A stretch of 64,000 nt of DNA, from assembly GCA_025617375.2 (NCBI GenBank), contig JAMYGW020000002.1, positions 1,612,001 through 1,676,000 on the forward strand, written 5' to 3'. The translations under genes were made by a program, and so were the position numbers. Positions 1 to 13,040 of this stretch are shown one piece after another (the first letter of the stretch is position 1; every line of letters begins with the position of its first letter). Source of the DNA: Acarospora socialis (lineage: Eukaryota > Ascomycota > Lecanoromycetes > Acarosporales > Acarosporaceae). The notes under the pieces were generated by a model. It was not told the DNA's origin and ran no database searches. It saw only the letters and a list, made by a program, of their open reading frames with translations.

Positions 1-3000
1 AATGAGGTACTCCGTATGAGTATGTATTTTACCTGAAGACTTGAGTCGTGAGTCTGGATACTCTATTGGTTTTTACTTAGAAGGACATCTTGAGTGACAT
101 AGTTACTTAGGTAGGTAGTTATATGATCAAGAAAATCAAATCCTTGCTCGGCCAGGTTGCTTTCTTCAACCTTAAGGCCGTCTTCCCTGCTCTGATGGTT
201 TACATGTATAAGATAAGCTGTTTACTGTACCTGCCCTGTAGTTACAGTCCATGCAGTGCAAGCAATGTCCGCCTCTCGTACGGTTAGAGCCTGTACGTCC
301 TCCGTACTCTGTATTTGTACATGCAGCGAGAGGTAAGGTTGCAGCGAAACTTGTACTCGTACTAATGGGTCAGGCATGGTTGACAGCTCGCACTACCTTA
401 CCTTACTTGAGCGAGACGTCCAGTGTGCAGCAACGGTGCTGAAAGGCTAAAGCAAAGCAGAAGACCTAAAGGAGAGAGGGGTGTGGGCCCTTCGGAGAGA
501 AGATTGGGAAAATAGGAGACTGTCATGCTCATCCGGAGCCAATCAGACGTCCGAGCACAGATGCATTGGTCTGGCTGATCCGCAAAGGGTGGATCATCTT
601 TGCAAGGCACGGCTCGAGAGAGCACTCTAATTGCCGAACCCTGTTCCTTGCGAGCTCATCCTTTAGGAAGGTGATTGGGACTGTGGATTTTCGGTTAGAT
701 CTTGCATGTGCATGATGATCCCTTGCATGCATCACCTTAAAAATTTACATCTCATCCGTGCAAAAGATTTGAAGACCTGTAGCAGTACTTCCGGACCTTG
801 AGGTAGTAAGGAGGAACTGTATGTAGGCGTGAGAATTCTTAAACCGATGAAATGTTTCTGCCATCTGAAGCAGCTTAGATGGCTAAACTAAAAATCATAA
901 ATAAGCCTGGAGTCTACAACAGCATCCGCGGTGGATCTGAAAAGTATAACTGAGTAGTAACGTCAGTCAAAGGATGTATAAACATGCTCGGGTACATAGA
1001 CGTAGTAGTGTCGGAGTCGAGTACAAGTAGTGGACACCATCATGATTGCCTAGATATCAGTTTGATGTCATATCTGACTGGCAAATAGGCTTTTGCCTCC
1101 CGTCCTTGTCCCGTTGGGGTTGAAGCTCAGATGTAGAAGGTCAAGCCTGGTCGTGTAGGCGTAGTTGTAACTATGTCCCGGTGCTCATCAATGCCTGTTT
1201 CATGTAAATTCAGACGTCTGCGTAAACACCGGCAAGGAGACACTATGAGCGACTGTAGGGATAAACTGAGTTTGGTGATAATTTATCCGAATTGTAGGAC
1301 AACCCCACATAAAGCCCTTGCCGCGGCATTCGATCACGATTCCATCAACCCCCCCGTCTTCCTCGTTGCAGGATGGTCACTCGGGTACACCCTGCAGTCC
1401 AGCCTGTAGCTGGGCGTGCTCGTCCAGGCCAAGCTTGCCACCAACATCTGCATGAAAGAGTGGCATGAGGCACAGCTGTGGCCAAAGGGTAAATAAAATC
1501 ATGTGTTTCATCGTATTTTCCACACCACATCTTGATATTGGATCGGAAAGCCTCGGACCTCTTCAGCACGAATGCTCCCATAAGTCCCAAAGCTCCACGG
1601 GTTCGGAGTAAAGTTAATCTACGGCCCCTGATCCGACAATCTCAAGGCCGGAGATCCGCGTTCTGTCGCCTCCCATCTGCATGTGGCCATCCGAATCGGT
1701 ATGCTTTGCGATGGGAAACTGGGGTATTGGATCTCGAAATGAGCTGCGGCAGACGAAGCTACAGCTGATTCGCATTATCGTACAGCAGGTTGTAGATGGC
1801 GGGGTAGATTAATGAAAGGTCACTCTTGACTACCCCGAACCTCTTCTTCGCAGATGCTTCAGTGCACCTCTCGTAATGAGAAGGGGACCCCTGGAGTTGT
1901 CACAGTTGCTGTTGCTTTGATGAGTACGAGTAACTGTGCATCATGCCAGTGCAAACTTTCGAAGATCCATGTACTGTAAGTATTCGCCGGGGTTTTTGAC
2001 CAGACTGTCTTTGCAGATCGCCGACGTGTGGTGTCTCACTACCAGCAAAACCCAGCAATCTGGGTCCCGGTCTGTGTGACAGCTCGCGAGACCACGCTGT
2101 CGGAGCTGATCGTCTCGTCCGAGGCTGGTCCACTTTTGGGGATAAGACGCCAGTCAGAGCTTGGTCGCACGGTCAAGATAGCAAGCTGAGTCTTGACACC
2201 TCCTCTGTGTGACGTTGAAACCTGTCTGGAGGACTTGACTTTGACGCAGACGGCCTCTCCACATTCTTGCACTTGCTTTCCGTGCATTATGCAACAATCT
2301 GGATCGAGGGGCTGCTTTCTGCTGTCCACGGCAGTCGCCTTTTGCCGCATAAATCACAGACCTTCATTCCGGTGATCAGACACCAGGATGTGCCCCGATC
2401 GTGTGGCTTGTGTCCCGTCCCGGACCGGGATGTGGCGGTCCAGTGCATCCTAGCGTGAAGTATCAACGTTAATGTACCAACGAGGCGTCACTAGGTAAGG
2501 TACCTCCTAGGGTAGCGTACAACGACCACTTCGTATAGTGGGTGTTGAGGATCGGGATGCACGTTTCAGCAGCACGCATGAACTACATGAGTGCTTCTCC
2601 CCACCTCTTGCTGCCAATGGCGATGCGGTCCGGCGCAAAGCGTTTTCATGTCCTCTTGACGTTGACACTGCATACATAAGCAAGTGACTTGTTGACGTGC
2701 TTGTACGAATGGGCGTGCTTCTGGATGTCAAACGTACAGCAGCTGTAACATAGCATATTCCTGCCGAAATCGGAGGACATAGTCCCGGTAGGGAATACGT
2801 GGGAACCTAGGCGCCTAACTGCGGGGACTTTTGTCCACCAACTTCGTACGAGTAGGTATGCCGAGTATGCCGTGTACCTTATCATTTGCGCCCCTTCTCC
2901 ATTATTGGCTTGATCAAAACCACGAACAAATCTGATGAGGAGCAGCAGGGACAACAGACCATTCCACCTTAAGATTGTGTACTCGTACGGTACAGATCGA

Positions 3001-6000
3001 TGGGGAGTTAGCGCTGACGATCTTCCGGGCTGTACTTGCAACCCAGTACCTAAGAACTCCTCTGAGCCATCTCTATACGTTGTATGCCTTAGTAAAAGAA
3101 CCTATGTGTACACCGTTCTATTCGTGACGAAGTGAAATTTTCCTGGTAACGAGTACCGATCATTGCTGCCGTGACCGCGCTTTCCGAGGGATTGGTCCAC
3201 TAATGGTAGGTTCCGTCTGAGCATCTCAGGGCTCCGTCTCTGGCCCTACGAGTAGAAAAGTTCGGAGGTCGTCCAAAAGCGGCCCTGATGATGTACACAT
3301 AGGATCAACCGGTAAGAAAAGTCGGAGACGTGCCACTTGAGTATATTCATTTCAAGTCATTCTTGACAAGCAATGAGATTATCGGATGACCCCAGGTTCT
3401 CTCTCCTCCTTGTGATATGGTTGGTTTCTCCATAAACCTTGGGATGAGTAGACTAAGTACCAACAAAAGTGGTAACAAATATTACTCGTTGGAAGGGCAG
3501 TTATTAATATCATACCTCTCATTTGGTACTCTGTTCATGTCCTCATTTGCGGAGAAGATAAGGTAGTGGAGATAGTGTTGAAGCAGGCGTCGATCTTCAG
3601 GGCCGGGAAGGTATCCGTACGCTTCGGCACTTACCGTCTTCCAACATGGAAGGGCCAGCATAGGTCAGGAACGACGTTGATGCTGTCAAGCTGACGGGTC
3701 GTTTCGGAGGAAGCACGGGGACTTCCGTACGGATCCGTATTAATTCAAGGAAATCACAATCATTAAACCCTGCCAGCTTTCCTGCTCCAAAATCAAGTGG
3801 GAATGATTAATCCAAGTTTCCAATGCAGTAAATATGCGTATAAGAGTAAGACTTATAGACTATATCCATAAACGTCGATCAACACGATTGCCTCTCAATT
3901 TTCTTAAGCTCCTACAAACCCGTTCCACGGCGGACGCCACTGGAGCACCCCATTATCAGACCATCATTTCCTGCAAAAAGGTTCTGTTCATGATTGTCTG
4001 CTGGTTTGGATATTCGATAGTCCTGTTGCCCGATTGAGTCAGGCTTGCAAGGGTCATCAGCCCAAGAGTGACCGAGTGCGCTTGATAATAATGCGCATTG
4101 CACTCATAGCTTTTCTCCGTACTTTGTACAGCATTGCCAAAGTACTTTCTGAAATGATCTCAGTTTCGGTGCAACGGGATTACCTGCCTCGGAGGCCTCT
4201 GACTTTTACTCCTCTTCATCACTACTTTAGAACTCATCAGATACTTGGTTGGGATCTTTTGGCGCATTCAAGTTGACTGCTTCCCTATTTGCCGCGATTT
4301 TCCAAGGAGACATGGTAACCGTCTCAATCGGATGATCGACTCGGCTTGTTTCTTAGGCAGTGTACGGAGGTAGGTAAGGTACTTTACTTTCACTACCGCT
4401 ATCCCAATCCGTCTCCTGAATTTGATTACCTTAGATTATCGCTACGACATAGTCACGCTTCAGCCTATCACAACGCTTTGCTCGCCGCGTCCAGTCTGGG
4501 CTTTGTGGGGGCAGATTGGACGGGTGTGGAAACCCTCGCCTTGCCACCTCATAACCTAAGAACTGTCTGCGACCTGAGAGCACCTACGCCTCCACGAGCC
4601 AGCAATCACTTGGTGCTTGATTACCTCCGGGTGGGAGATTACCAGCTCTCATCACCGATAGTCCAACCGCCTAAGCTACTCAAAGCTCATTCTATCCTAG
4701 TCAAGCCAGGTGTACAGATAGGACTGAATGTTTTGCCTCCATCGCGGTACAACGGTGGGGCTACGACTGACAGAAATTTGCGGATATTCTCGGTGGGATA
4801 GCCACTAAAAATGGATTGTATGAGGACGAGGACGAGTGCTCAACCATCTGCAGCGTTCAGAATGCCAAATGCACATGCATCCAGAGGATGCCGCAGCCTC
4901 TCCATGTGTGTATGTGTTCGGATGCTGATTCGCAGCATCGTTGATGACCTTGCATTCCCAAATCCGCTGGCATGTTCCCAGCTGGTGCTACTGTGGAGAA
5001 CTTTCGCTCTCGGCGCTCTTAACCCAGTCACTCTTCGATCCGAGGAGCCGTCCGTGGACTGACGACGTCCCCTGATCGTACCCTGACGAGAGTGCGGGAA
5101 AGATAATCGTCTGAAGATCACGGCAGAAGCTGCTCGTTTTTCGCCGGCATCTGTATTAGCGTGGCCCGGGGCAATCCCAATCGAGAGTCAATGGCGCCTG
5201 TCAGACGGTGTAATCCGCAGCCCCTCCGGCGTGCCATTGGATGGTCCACAAGTCCAAAACCTCCGACTATCCATCACACCCTCACCTGAGCACCACGTAC
5301 GATGGTGCATCTCGTAGCGCGGCAGCGTAGCCAAAGAGAGACTGACGTCAACCACCTCCGAGCACAGTACATATGGCACTCGCACAGCAATCTACGAAGC
5401 TACATGCCCTTCGGACACATCAATTATCGTGTAACGGCGTGCTGTGGAATACGAACGTTGAAGCTGCATCTTCCCAGCCTAGGATTTACGTCACCCTGTC
5501 AGTAGAGATCACCAGGTCCCTTCGACATTGGCCCATCACGGTCGCCACAAGCAAACAGCATTGGGTAGTGCTCTATGTAAGATTATCAACTATGAATCCA
5601 CCTGGCACGAATTTTCGTTCCCCACTCATGAGTTTGTCAACGGCTCGAGCATGATCATGCACGAACACACGCAAAGCACTCCATCGAGACTTTTCGCGCG
5701 TGCGCGATATGCGCTACTTCGAATAACCTTTTGCAAACTATAAGCAATAGGGCATATCACTCAAAAGCCGATAGCAATGACGACCTTATGGCGGAGACAT
5801 AGCGGCTGCTTGCTTATAGCTCGACGTTGCTGAGAAACCCACAAATAGCCATTACCCGGAAGATGCTCTCAGCGTGGTTTGGAGGCATCCTCAACTCTAG
5901 GACCAATATTGAGATGAAAATATGGTTGTTGTGCTACGAGGTAAGACTAAGTACGTGTCGTAGGTATCTGCAGAAAAAATGGGCTTTCAAAGTGGTGTGA

Positions 6001-8681
6001 AAGATTATGCGTGTTAAATTAAAGTCTCCCGAACATGTCAACTGGGGTAGCTTTATGTTGGATGGTGATGTTGAGGATGGTTGAGTTGGGCACCAAAAAC
6101 GAGCACGATCACGCCAGCCTTCATCGAGAGCATATCAGGCCAGTTTGCATCCTTGTCTTTCTACTTCGGAGCCACAAGATTCGACGCCTCAAAGTATCGG
6201 TTCGGACCGTATGTCCGGACACCTGCTCTCTGTTGTTAGACTTTCTCCAGCTACCTTGTAGATCTTCAAGAGATGTTCGGGATACGCGGCAGATCTCGAT
6301 GTCATGGTGGGCATGAGTTGTACCTTATTCTAACTGCCTTTGAAGTACTACTTCCTCATATCTCATGTGTAACCTTCGTACGGACATGATTGTCTACGTC
6401 GTTGCTGTGAGGCTGCGGAAGCGTTGCATGCTACACCGAGACTTAGCCCTACTTTTGGATTTCTTTTCCTCTCTCCTACAGAGTCTCGTTGAGATCTAAA
6501 AAGACTAGTCCACCTGGGTTCATTTAGATGTAAACCACATACTCACATATCAGCAGCAGTTCGGAGGTTCAACTCTCACCAGCATCGTCGACCGAGATAT
6601 GACACCTTTGACGTTACAGCACCGTCGGAACCTGCTCCTACACCCTTCCACTCTCACATCAACGCCCTCCTTGCTGCAACGACAAACTTATTCACAGTAA
6701 GATGGGCTCGACCTGCCGTTGCACCGGTTTTCAACATCAGTTTCAACCCCAGGATCTCGGCGCAATCACTCGCTCTGCGGCGAAGATGATCATACGTTTC
6801 TTGTTTCGGACAAGTTACGGTGCTGCGTGGATCGGTCCCAATGTTACTATATGTAGGTAGATACCTGACCTTACTTCAGAAGCTTGCGGCCTCGTTCGCG
6901 ATTACGCATCGTGTCTGAACAGACATGTCACATTCGCCTTTGATGGGCGGACCTTTGAAAGGACATCAAGAGAATCTATAGGGCTTCCAGCTACTACGGC
7001 AGAAGAACGAAATATTTCCTAGCATCTAATGGTCCTGGGTCATTCCGCTCGAACCTCGCTCTCGTGTCCGCAACTACAGGCTTCAAAATGTCCTTGCCCT
7101 GGTCCTGGAAGAAGTCCTGGCTTGTGAACAACTCAGCTAAAGTATTGTAGTGAACTGATGTTGTGCCCTCGTCGCGTACTATAGTACGACTTCTAGGCCA
7201 TACTATAGCTGTCCATGGCACCAATATACGAGGCTCCGCTGTCGAAGCTAATCTGACTCCAGAACCAGCTCAATCTGCAGCTCGTCTCACCCAAATTATA
7301 TTGGAGCGATTGATTTACGTTCACAACTACTCTACAGCGCTGGGCTCCTACAGCAGGTCATGATATCTTGAAGCACTCATAGCAAGATACTGATCAATCA
7401 GAGCTTAACTCCAGTCCAGAAGCTGTCAAGTCCGTAGCTAATTTGACTGACATGGGTTGGGATGCGCCAACCCTATACGACGCTACTTTTCTCCGCTGCT
7501 GGCACCAGAGCATGGTATCGAGCGGCCAGACTCCCAACCTCCGCTCTTTCGGCAGTGTAATCTGCAGCTCGGCCCAAACGAAACGGAAAAGGGAGGAGTG
7601 ACACCACCCTCCTCCTCTACTACCCCTTAACGCTGCTACATCCGGGTGATATCTTGGTGTTGAAGTCCTCACAGCACGATACCGACCTCAGTCTTCGATC
7701 GATATGTACACATAGCGTCTTGGGCTACACATCCGCTCTGAAATGAGCGTACCTGAACCATGACAGAAGAAAACCCTCAAATCGTCAAGCTCTTTCACTT
7801 CACCGTTTCCAACCAACTCAAAGTGGACCGGCATGCTACGATACTTACGCCTTTCCAACCAAACATCATAATGTACTACCTCTCGCATGATACCCCGCTC
7901 GCAAAGGCACCAGAGCGTCATGGCGAGCACTTCGAACCTGCTACATGCACATATCATGTCTCGATCCATAGACGTCCTTGATATCCTCCCCTGGTTACAC
8001 ACTAACCCCAGACCTATAGACAACAACGACCGCAGAACACATTTCTAACACAGCTGTAACCTCTGAGATACGTACATATGGAACGGCAATGGGAGCAGAC
8101 GACACATGATTCTCAGAGGTAAATAGCAATTGCCCTCAACTCCCGACCTGACTTGGCTTGGTTTGGCGTGTTGCTGTGTGATCAGCAGGCAGAGGGGCCC
8201 TCATACCTGTTCTGCTACATAGCCTACTATATCGACATCCATCACAATGCTCTACCTTACTTACAACCGACGCAAACGAACAACTTTTCTTCGGCCAGAA
8301 ACCGGGCCGGTATTCGCCAAACGTGAGTATCATGTTGTCCCTCTGTACCAATGCCCGAGAGCGGATAAAATGTACTGATCAACGGCTGGCGGGAGGGCAA
8401 AAGGGCGTTTCGAAAAATCATCGAGATGATATCGCTGAAGGGAATACCGGCGAGGTTGACATCACCGGGATGACCGGGCAATGCGCCGAACGGTTCAGTT
8501 TGTATGAGTACTGCCACCATCCCAGCTGCAAGCCATGATCGATTCTCTAGGCATGCTTTCAATGCGCGCGGTCCTATAGCTACATGTCTATGCCTAAGCC
8601 AGTTCCCACGCCACCAACACCAATAGCAGCCCAGCTCGCAACCTAACCCAACGCCCAAACAGGCCTCCATGCAAGTGCCCA
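1..8681. other. Gene-poor 8.7-kb stretch, no supported gene
   Basis: I see no gene I can defend here. The open frames are short, overlap on both strands and match no family I recognise. The longest (about 4346-4801, +) has no ATG at its 5' end. Base composition is ordinary and CG, CC and GG steps are frequent, so this is unlike the AT-rich block on the right. Short GTAC-, CCGTAC- and TACCTTACC-like runs recur, as is common in fungal intergenic DNA. The part from about 6.9 to 8.0 kb has the longest uninterrupted frames on both strands and could hold remains of a decayed gene, but I cannot name it. Promoter or 3' sequence for the gene ending at 8682 must lie at its right edge. Confidence 0.5.
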
Positions 8682-10517
8682 TTACTGATGCAAGAACGTG
8701 ATCCTATCAGCCGCGTCCGGACCGAGCCCGCACACTTCCCTAAAGTCACCCACCTCCTCTCCCCTCCTCTTCACGATTTCCAGGAACCGTTCTAACACGC
8801 AACTCTCGCCCGGCCCATCCCTACAGCCCGGCAGAGCGACGACGCCATCGTTTACGTTGATGCGGACGAAGAGTTCCTCCGCCTCCACAGGGGGCCTTTT
8901 CTTCGACAAAGACGAAGACGAAGACGAAGACGAAGACGCAGACCCACACGCCAACCTCTCAAAAAGCACCCTCCCACCCATCGGCACGACCGCGCTCGTC
9001 CGCCACCTCCTCCCCTCCCACACCATCGAAACCGGCAAATCCTCCTCATCCGGAAAGAGGTCCAGCGCCGCCAACATGGGCACGACGTCGCCATCATGCA
9101 CGAAGCTGAAGAACAGCGGTCCCGTCGCGTCCGGCCCGGCTTGCAACAGGTTCGCCGTCGCGTTCAGCCACAGCCAGCCCATGGCCGCGCCGTACGGGTT
9201 GCCGGGCCCGGCGCGGTAGAAGTGGATGACGTCGCGGGCGTAGGCGAAGCTGCGCCAGTCGGCGTGCGTGAAGACGTCGCACCACGGACTGCTGCCGCGC
9301 ACGAGCGTCTCGAAGCCGCACATCTCTTGCATGCTGTAGAGCTCGGCGTCGGTGAAGCGGATTTGGGGGTTTTGCTGCGCGAGGCGGTCGGCGATGGCGG
9401 GCAGGTAGGTGGTGCGGAATCGGAGGAGCTGGGAGAGGCCGTAGTCGTGCCCGTGAGAGGCGTCGGTGCGGTAGCGCAGGCAGGTGTCGCCTGGGGTGAG
9501 CGTGTCGGCGCCGAGGTCGGGCGTTTCCGGGATGATCTGGAGGGTGGCGGAGTCCTGCCAGTTTAGGCCGAAGAAGCCCGCGCTGAAGTAGCGGGCTGTG
9601 TCGATCACGCGGTTGGAGTCGCTGGCCCAGAGGCGGGTTTTCTTGGTCGTGGGTGAGGTGGGGAGGAGGTGGGAGTATCGGGTGCGCAGCTTCACGCCAG
9701 TAGTGAAGGCTTCGAGTGTACCAGCAAAGGGACCGGTGGTCGTGAGCTGTTCAAGATGCTTTTCCGGGTCTGGATGAGGGTTAGTAGATGTCGTTGCTTG
9801 AGGAGAGTCCCCGAGACAACCTTTCGTGAAATACTCCCAGTCATTGACAAATTCGAGGTCGCCTTTGAAGTTCGTGTTTACGTCCTTGATGCGCTTAAGA
9901 ACGTCGAGCATCCCTGACGAATGTCAGCCTCCAATGTCTCCATCCGGGCAGTGTCAGTTTCAGGAATTGGTGACTCACGATTTCCAGCATTCTTTGTAGG
10001 ATATCGTTCAGCATGCCTGGACATCTATGGTACAGGAGTTCAGTTCCATAGTCTTCTGAACGGCAGGTGCAGTAGAGCTTGTGCAGAGGGATCTATTGCT
10101 CTACTACCCCGGATATGCCGCAGCAGAGTGGATGATGGCACCTCGGTTACCTACCATATGCACTTGCTCAATTCTACACCCCTCGGGAACCCCAATCCCA
10201 CCTTTAACGACACCATCCACCTTCTCAATCCATGGCCCGTTTCCGCCAAGGTGATACAATAAATTCCATCCCCTACCAAACTCGCTACTTCCGCGTCCAT
10301 GACTCCGCTGTGGATGCCACCAACTGGCCCAACTGGACGTGTAAGGCACTTTCGTATAAAAGGCAGCCAGAGAGAAAGGCTCCGTGTTGCTGGGAACCAA
10401 GGGTAGTGGTGAAGGAGTGGAGCTGCGCGTGAGGAAGAATGATATGAAGCCGAGAAGGCAGACCAGGGCTGAGAAAGCAATGTAGGTGCGTGACATTCGG
10501 AATGATATCCTGTCCAT
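8682..10517 (-). CDS. Histidine acid phosphatase (phytase-like), N-terminal membrane anchor
   Basis: Secretory-pathway phosphomonoesterase of the histidine acid phosphatase family, three exons: 10517-10155, 10024-9979 and 9913-8682 (introns 130 and 65 bp), giving 546 aa. The short middle exon encodes the catalytic signature RHAERYPT (about residues 124-131), and the proton-donor motif HDGD lies near residue 409, so both halves of the active site are present. The splices are supported because they restore the family pattern, with MSRHAERYPT running directly into the FKGDLEFVNDWEYF block. Instead of a clear cleavable signal peptide the N-terminus has one hydrophobic segment (about residues 11-30) preceded by basic residues, suggesting a type II anchor. 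A run of nine serines near the C-terminus comes from a hexanucleotide repeat. ATG at 10517 is chosen; MSRT seven codons downstream is possible. Its upstream region is shared with the divergent FMP46-like gene. Exact substrate (phytate or other phosphoesters) cannot be told. Confidence 0.9.
8903..8941. repeat. GACGAA hexanucleotide microsatellite in coding sequence
   Basis: About five to six imperfect copies of GACGAA on the + strand lie inside the acid phosphatase gene. Read on the coding (-) strand they give the poly-serine run. The opposite frame would be poly-Asp/Glu, which explains an overlapping + strand open frame that is not a gene. Confidence 0.85.
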
Positions 10518-11128
10518 GTTGGGAGAAAACACATACGCAGAAAGGAAGGACTGATAGGAGATCGGGGGGTAATGGGTTTGTAGATAGGAGTTATTCCCTA
10601 ATGGTTTGGGTTATGCTTGGGCAGCTAACACGTGGTTGTTGAAATTGAAAGCATAGCCATTGTAGGGCACTATTAGGCCAGAGTTCTCTTTGGAGTGAGA
10701 TTTAGAGATCATCCAGAATCGATACGAAACCGAGCAAGCAATGAAACACGAGTGCCGTGCTATCAGTTTCAAGACTTTAGAGCACCAACTTCGATTAAGC
10801 TGAACGGCTTGGATATTTATTGCTTAGTCAGTAAGCGTACCATAAGCGGCAACGAAGACAGGTACACCATCAGAGAATTGTAATCATATCTGATAGTGAG
10901 TGATAAGATAGTGGCAATAACATACTTCAGTGTATATAGGCATCATCACTCTAAACACTTCATAGAATCCAATGTGTTGGAGTCGACGCGCAGCCAGCTC
11001 CAGGAAAGGCTAGCCTACCCGCATAGGGTACCGAGCTCTCCGACTCCACATCGAAGAGCTACCCGGAGCTCTAACCAGCAAAACCGTCTACAGTACCACA
11101 CAACACCCTTCAACACAAACCACGCACA
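10518..11128. promoter_or_regulatory. Divergent intergenic region, acid phosphatase / FMP46-like
   Basis: About 610 bp separate the start codons of two divergently transcribed genes and must contain both promoters. I see no unambiguous TATA box or binding site. No gene or RNA is visible in it. Confidence 0.5.
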
Positions 11129-11801
11129 ATGTTCCGCTTCGTAAGCTCCCGTCTCCCCTTCCCTTGCCTCCTGTCCCAGCCCACATAATCCAATCCTCTA
11201 ACCCCCACAGCACAAACCCCTCGACGTCATAACCCTCTTCCACGCCCCCTCGCGCCCCTCCTCCATGCGCGTTCTCGGCCTTCTCCAACGCGCCTCGGCC
11301 GAAGCCTCCGAAGCATCCGAGGGAACCGGCGCCGCATCTCAGATCCCCGGCGCCAGCGACCAGAGCCGGGTGCAGCAGAAAGATTTCGAGCTCGAGGTCA
11401 CGGAGCAGCCGCCGACGGGAGATCAGTTGCGGAGTATTCTGGAGTATGTGGGGGCGCACAGGGCGGGGGATCTGGTGAAGGGGGCGAGGGGCGAGGGAGA
11501 GGCGATGAGGAAGGTGAAGGATGGTGGGGAGAGCTTTGTTAGGCCGGTGGTGAGTCCCCGCAGGGTTTGGTCATGTTGGGCGGTCATGTTGGGCTGTGGG
11601 GAGGGGAGGGGATGGGGGGAATGTTGGCTGACGGTGGGGGGTTTTGTAGGTTGTGGATTGGAATAATGGGCGGGCGGGTAAGGTGTCTCAGTGTCTTGGG
11701 GTTGGGTTCGTGGGGAGCTTTGGCTGACGTTGGTTCTAGTGATTGGGGATAACGAGTCAGAGATTCTGAAGATGATTAGGAACGAGTCGGCATCGGTGTA
11801 A
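11129..11801 (+). CDS. FMP46-like mitochondrial redox protein (DUF1687, thioredoxin-like)
   Basis: Four exons: 11129-11140, 11211-11549, 11650-11677 and 11740-11801, coding 146 aa. The first exon encodes only MFRF. Spliced, the N-terminus reads MFRFHKPLDVITLFHAPS, the typical start of the fungal FMP46/DUF1687 family of putative mitochondrial redox proteins with a thioredoxin-like fold. Further family blocks are the ELEVTEQPPTGDQLRSILEY segment and the C-terminal VVDWNNGRAV segment followed by GDNESEIL. The tiny third exon (28 nt) carries VVDWNNGRA, and its phase joins correctly to exon 4, which supports the model. Function is known only by family. No CXXC motif is visible, so the redox role is inferred from the fold. 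Transcribed away from the acid phosphatase gene. Confidence 0.88.
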
Positions 11802-12219
11802 ATCTGAAAGAGGGACGAGCCAGCCTGATAACTCAAATCGAAAGTGATGGCCCCAAGCGTCATGCGTCGCCATGGTATCGACTAAATTGGTGGTCTTGTG
11901 TGCGGATACGGAACCCATGAGAATGTTCTGGGAACACCGCCATGATGACTGACAATCATACCTTGGTTGATTCATGATAAGCAAGAGGTGTTCAATGTTC
12001 TACACGGTGCACCATCTAGGGATCTCGCAACAGTGATCGTGTCAAGATGATGTTGAATCCGTTATAAAGCAGTTGAGATCTGGAATCTATGAAAAGTGTC
12101 ATCTAAGAGATCTCCCATGCTATCTCTAAGCATACCAGGGCTGCTAATGTTCAATAATCTATCTTCAACTCCTGCTTTTCATCTAGGACCGTGATTCATA
12201 GAGAGTCACTACTGTCTCT
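11802..12219. other. Convergent 3' intergenic region
   Basis: About 420 bp between the stop codons of the FMP46-like gene (+) and the peroxiredoxin gene (-). It should hold both 3' ends. No gene or repeat seen. Confidence 0.5.
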
Positions 12220-13040
12220 CTACAGCTTGGATAGGACTGCATCCGCTCCGGATACCTGAACGAATCAGATCAGCTTCTGTCGTGAGTAGGGTGTTTATCT
12301 TCTGTCAGCTTACAGTCACCTCCCCACCACCCGACTCCTTCTCCGCATACACCACTTTCCCATGGTCAATGACCATCGCGTACCTTGCGGTCCTCTCACC
12401 CTGCGTCCAGCCAATGCTCTTTGAGAAGTTTACGCCCGGGTCTGATAGGAATAGCTTTTGATGTAACCCCGTAGTCAGCATATATGTCTTTGTGCTCTGT
12501 TGCTCATCCACGATTGGATAGCCAGCGATTTAGCCCCAATCACTTACGATGTCATCCCCCTTGATGCCATTCGCCTTGCCCCAAGCGCTCATGACCCAAG
12601 CATCATTATAAGCGATAACGGCGACGATGTCGACACCCTTGGACTTGATCTTCGATAGGTTTTCAATGTAGCCCGGGAGATGTTGGACCGAGCAACCGGG
12701 TGTGAATGCGCCTGTACCAATCATTGATGAGCTATGTCTTTGGGGCCAGGGTAGCGAACGTCCTCAGAAATGGGGTAGACGAGTAAAAGCGAGGACCGAA
12801 GATCACCACATACCAGGAACAGCAAACAGCACCACTTTCTTGTCCGCGAACTCCTTGCTGGCGTTGTAGTTTTGAGGAATGCCGCACGAGGTTATATCAC
12901 CTTTTTCTTCGGTGTATGGGACGTAGCTGTGCTCGCTGTCAGCAAAGCTGTCATAGACATAGCGTTGGTAAGATTGATCGTGAGACTTACGAGAAGACGA
13001 CATCCTCAGGGAATTTGTCTCCGGGTTTGAGAGCACTCAT
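12220..13040 (-). CDS. Peroxiredoxin, Prx5/PMP20 (Asp f 3) type, PTS1 -SKL
   Basis: Thiol peroxidase that reduces H2O2 and alkyl hydroperoxides. Five exons: 13040-12991, 12926-12814, 12711-12548, 12454-12314 and 12255-12220, 167 aa, the usual length for this family. The catalytic motif is P-G-A-F-T-P-G-C with peroxidatic Cys61, formed across the exon 2/3 junction. The last exon has 36 nt and encodes [11 protein letters not shown] then TAG. SKL is a canonical type 1 peroxisomal targeting signal, placing the enzyme in the peroxisome matrix as in PMP20. If the last intron (12313-12256) is retained, an in-frame TGA follows two codons later, giving a protein without SKL that would stay in the cytosol. 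The start lies in the short upstream region shared with the divergent DUF1348 gene. Confidence 0.95.

Noticed and set aside
4346-4801. A 151-codon open frame on the plus strand
   Set aside because: It begins at a TTG without any ATG, matches no family I know and has no splice context. Chance frame in gene-poor DNA.
9094-9566. Long Arg/Ala/Glu-rich frames overlapping the acid phosphatase gene
   Set aside because: They are shadow frames of GC-rich coding sequence. The minus-strand gene with the catalytic motifs explains them.
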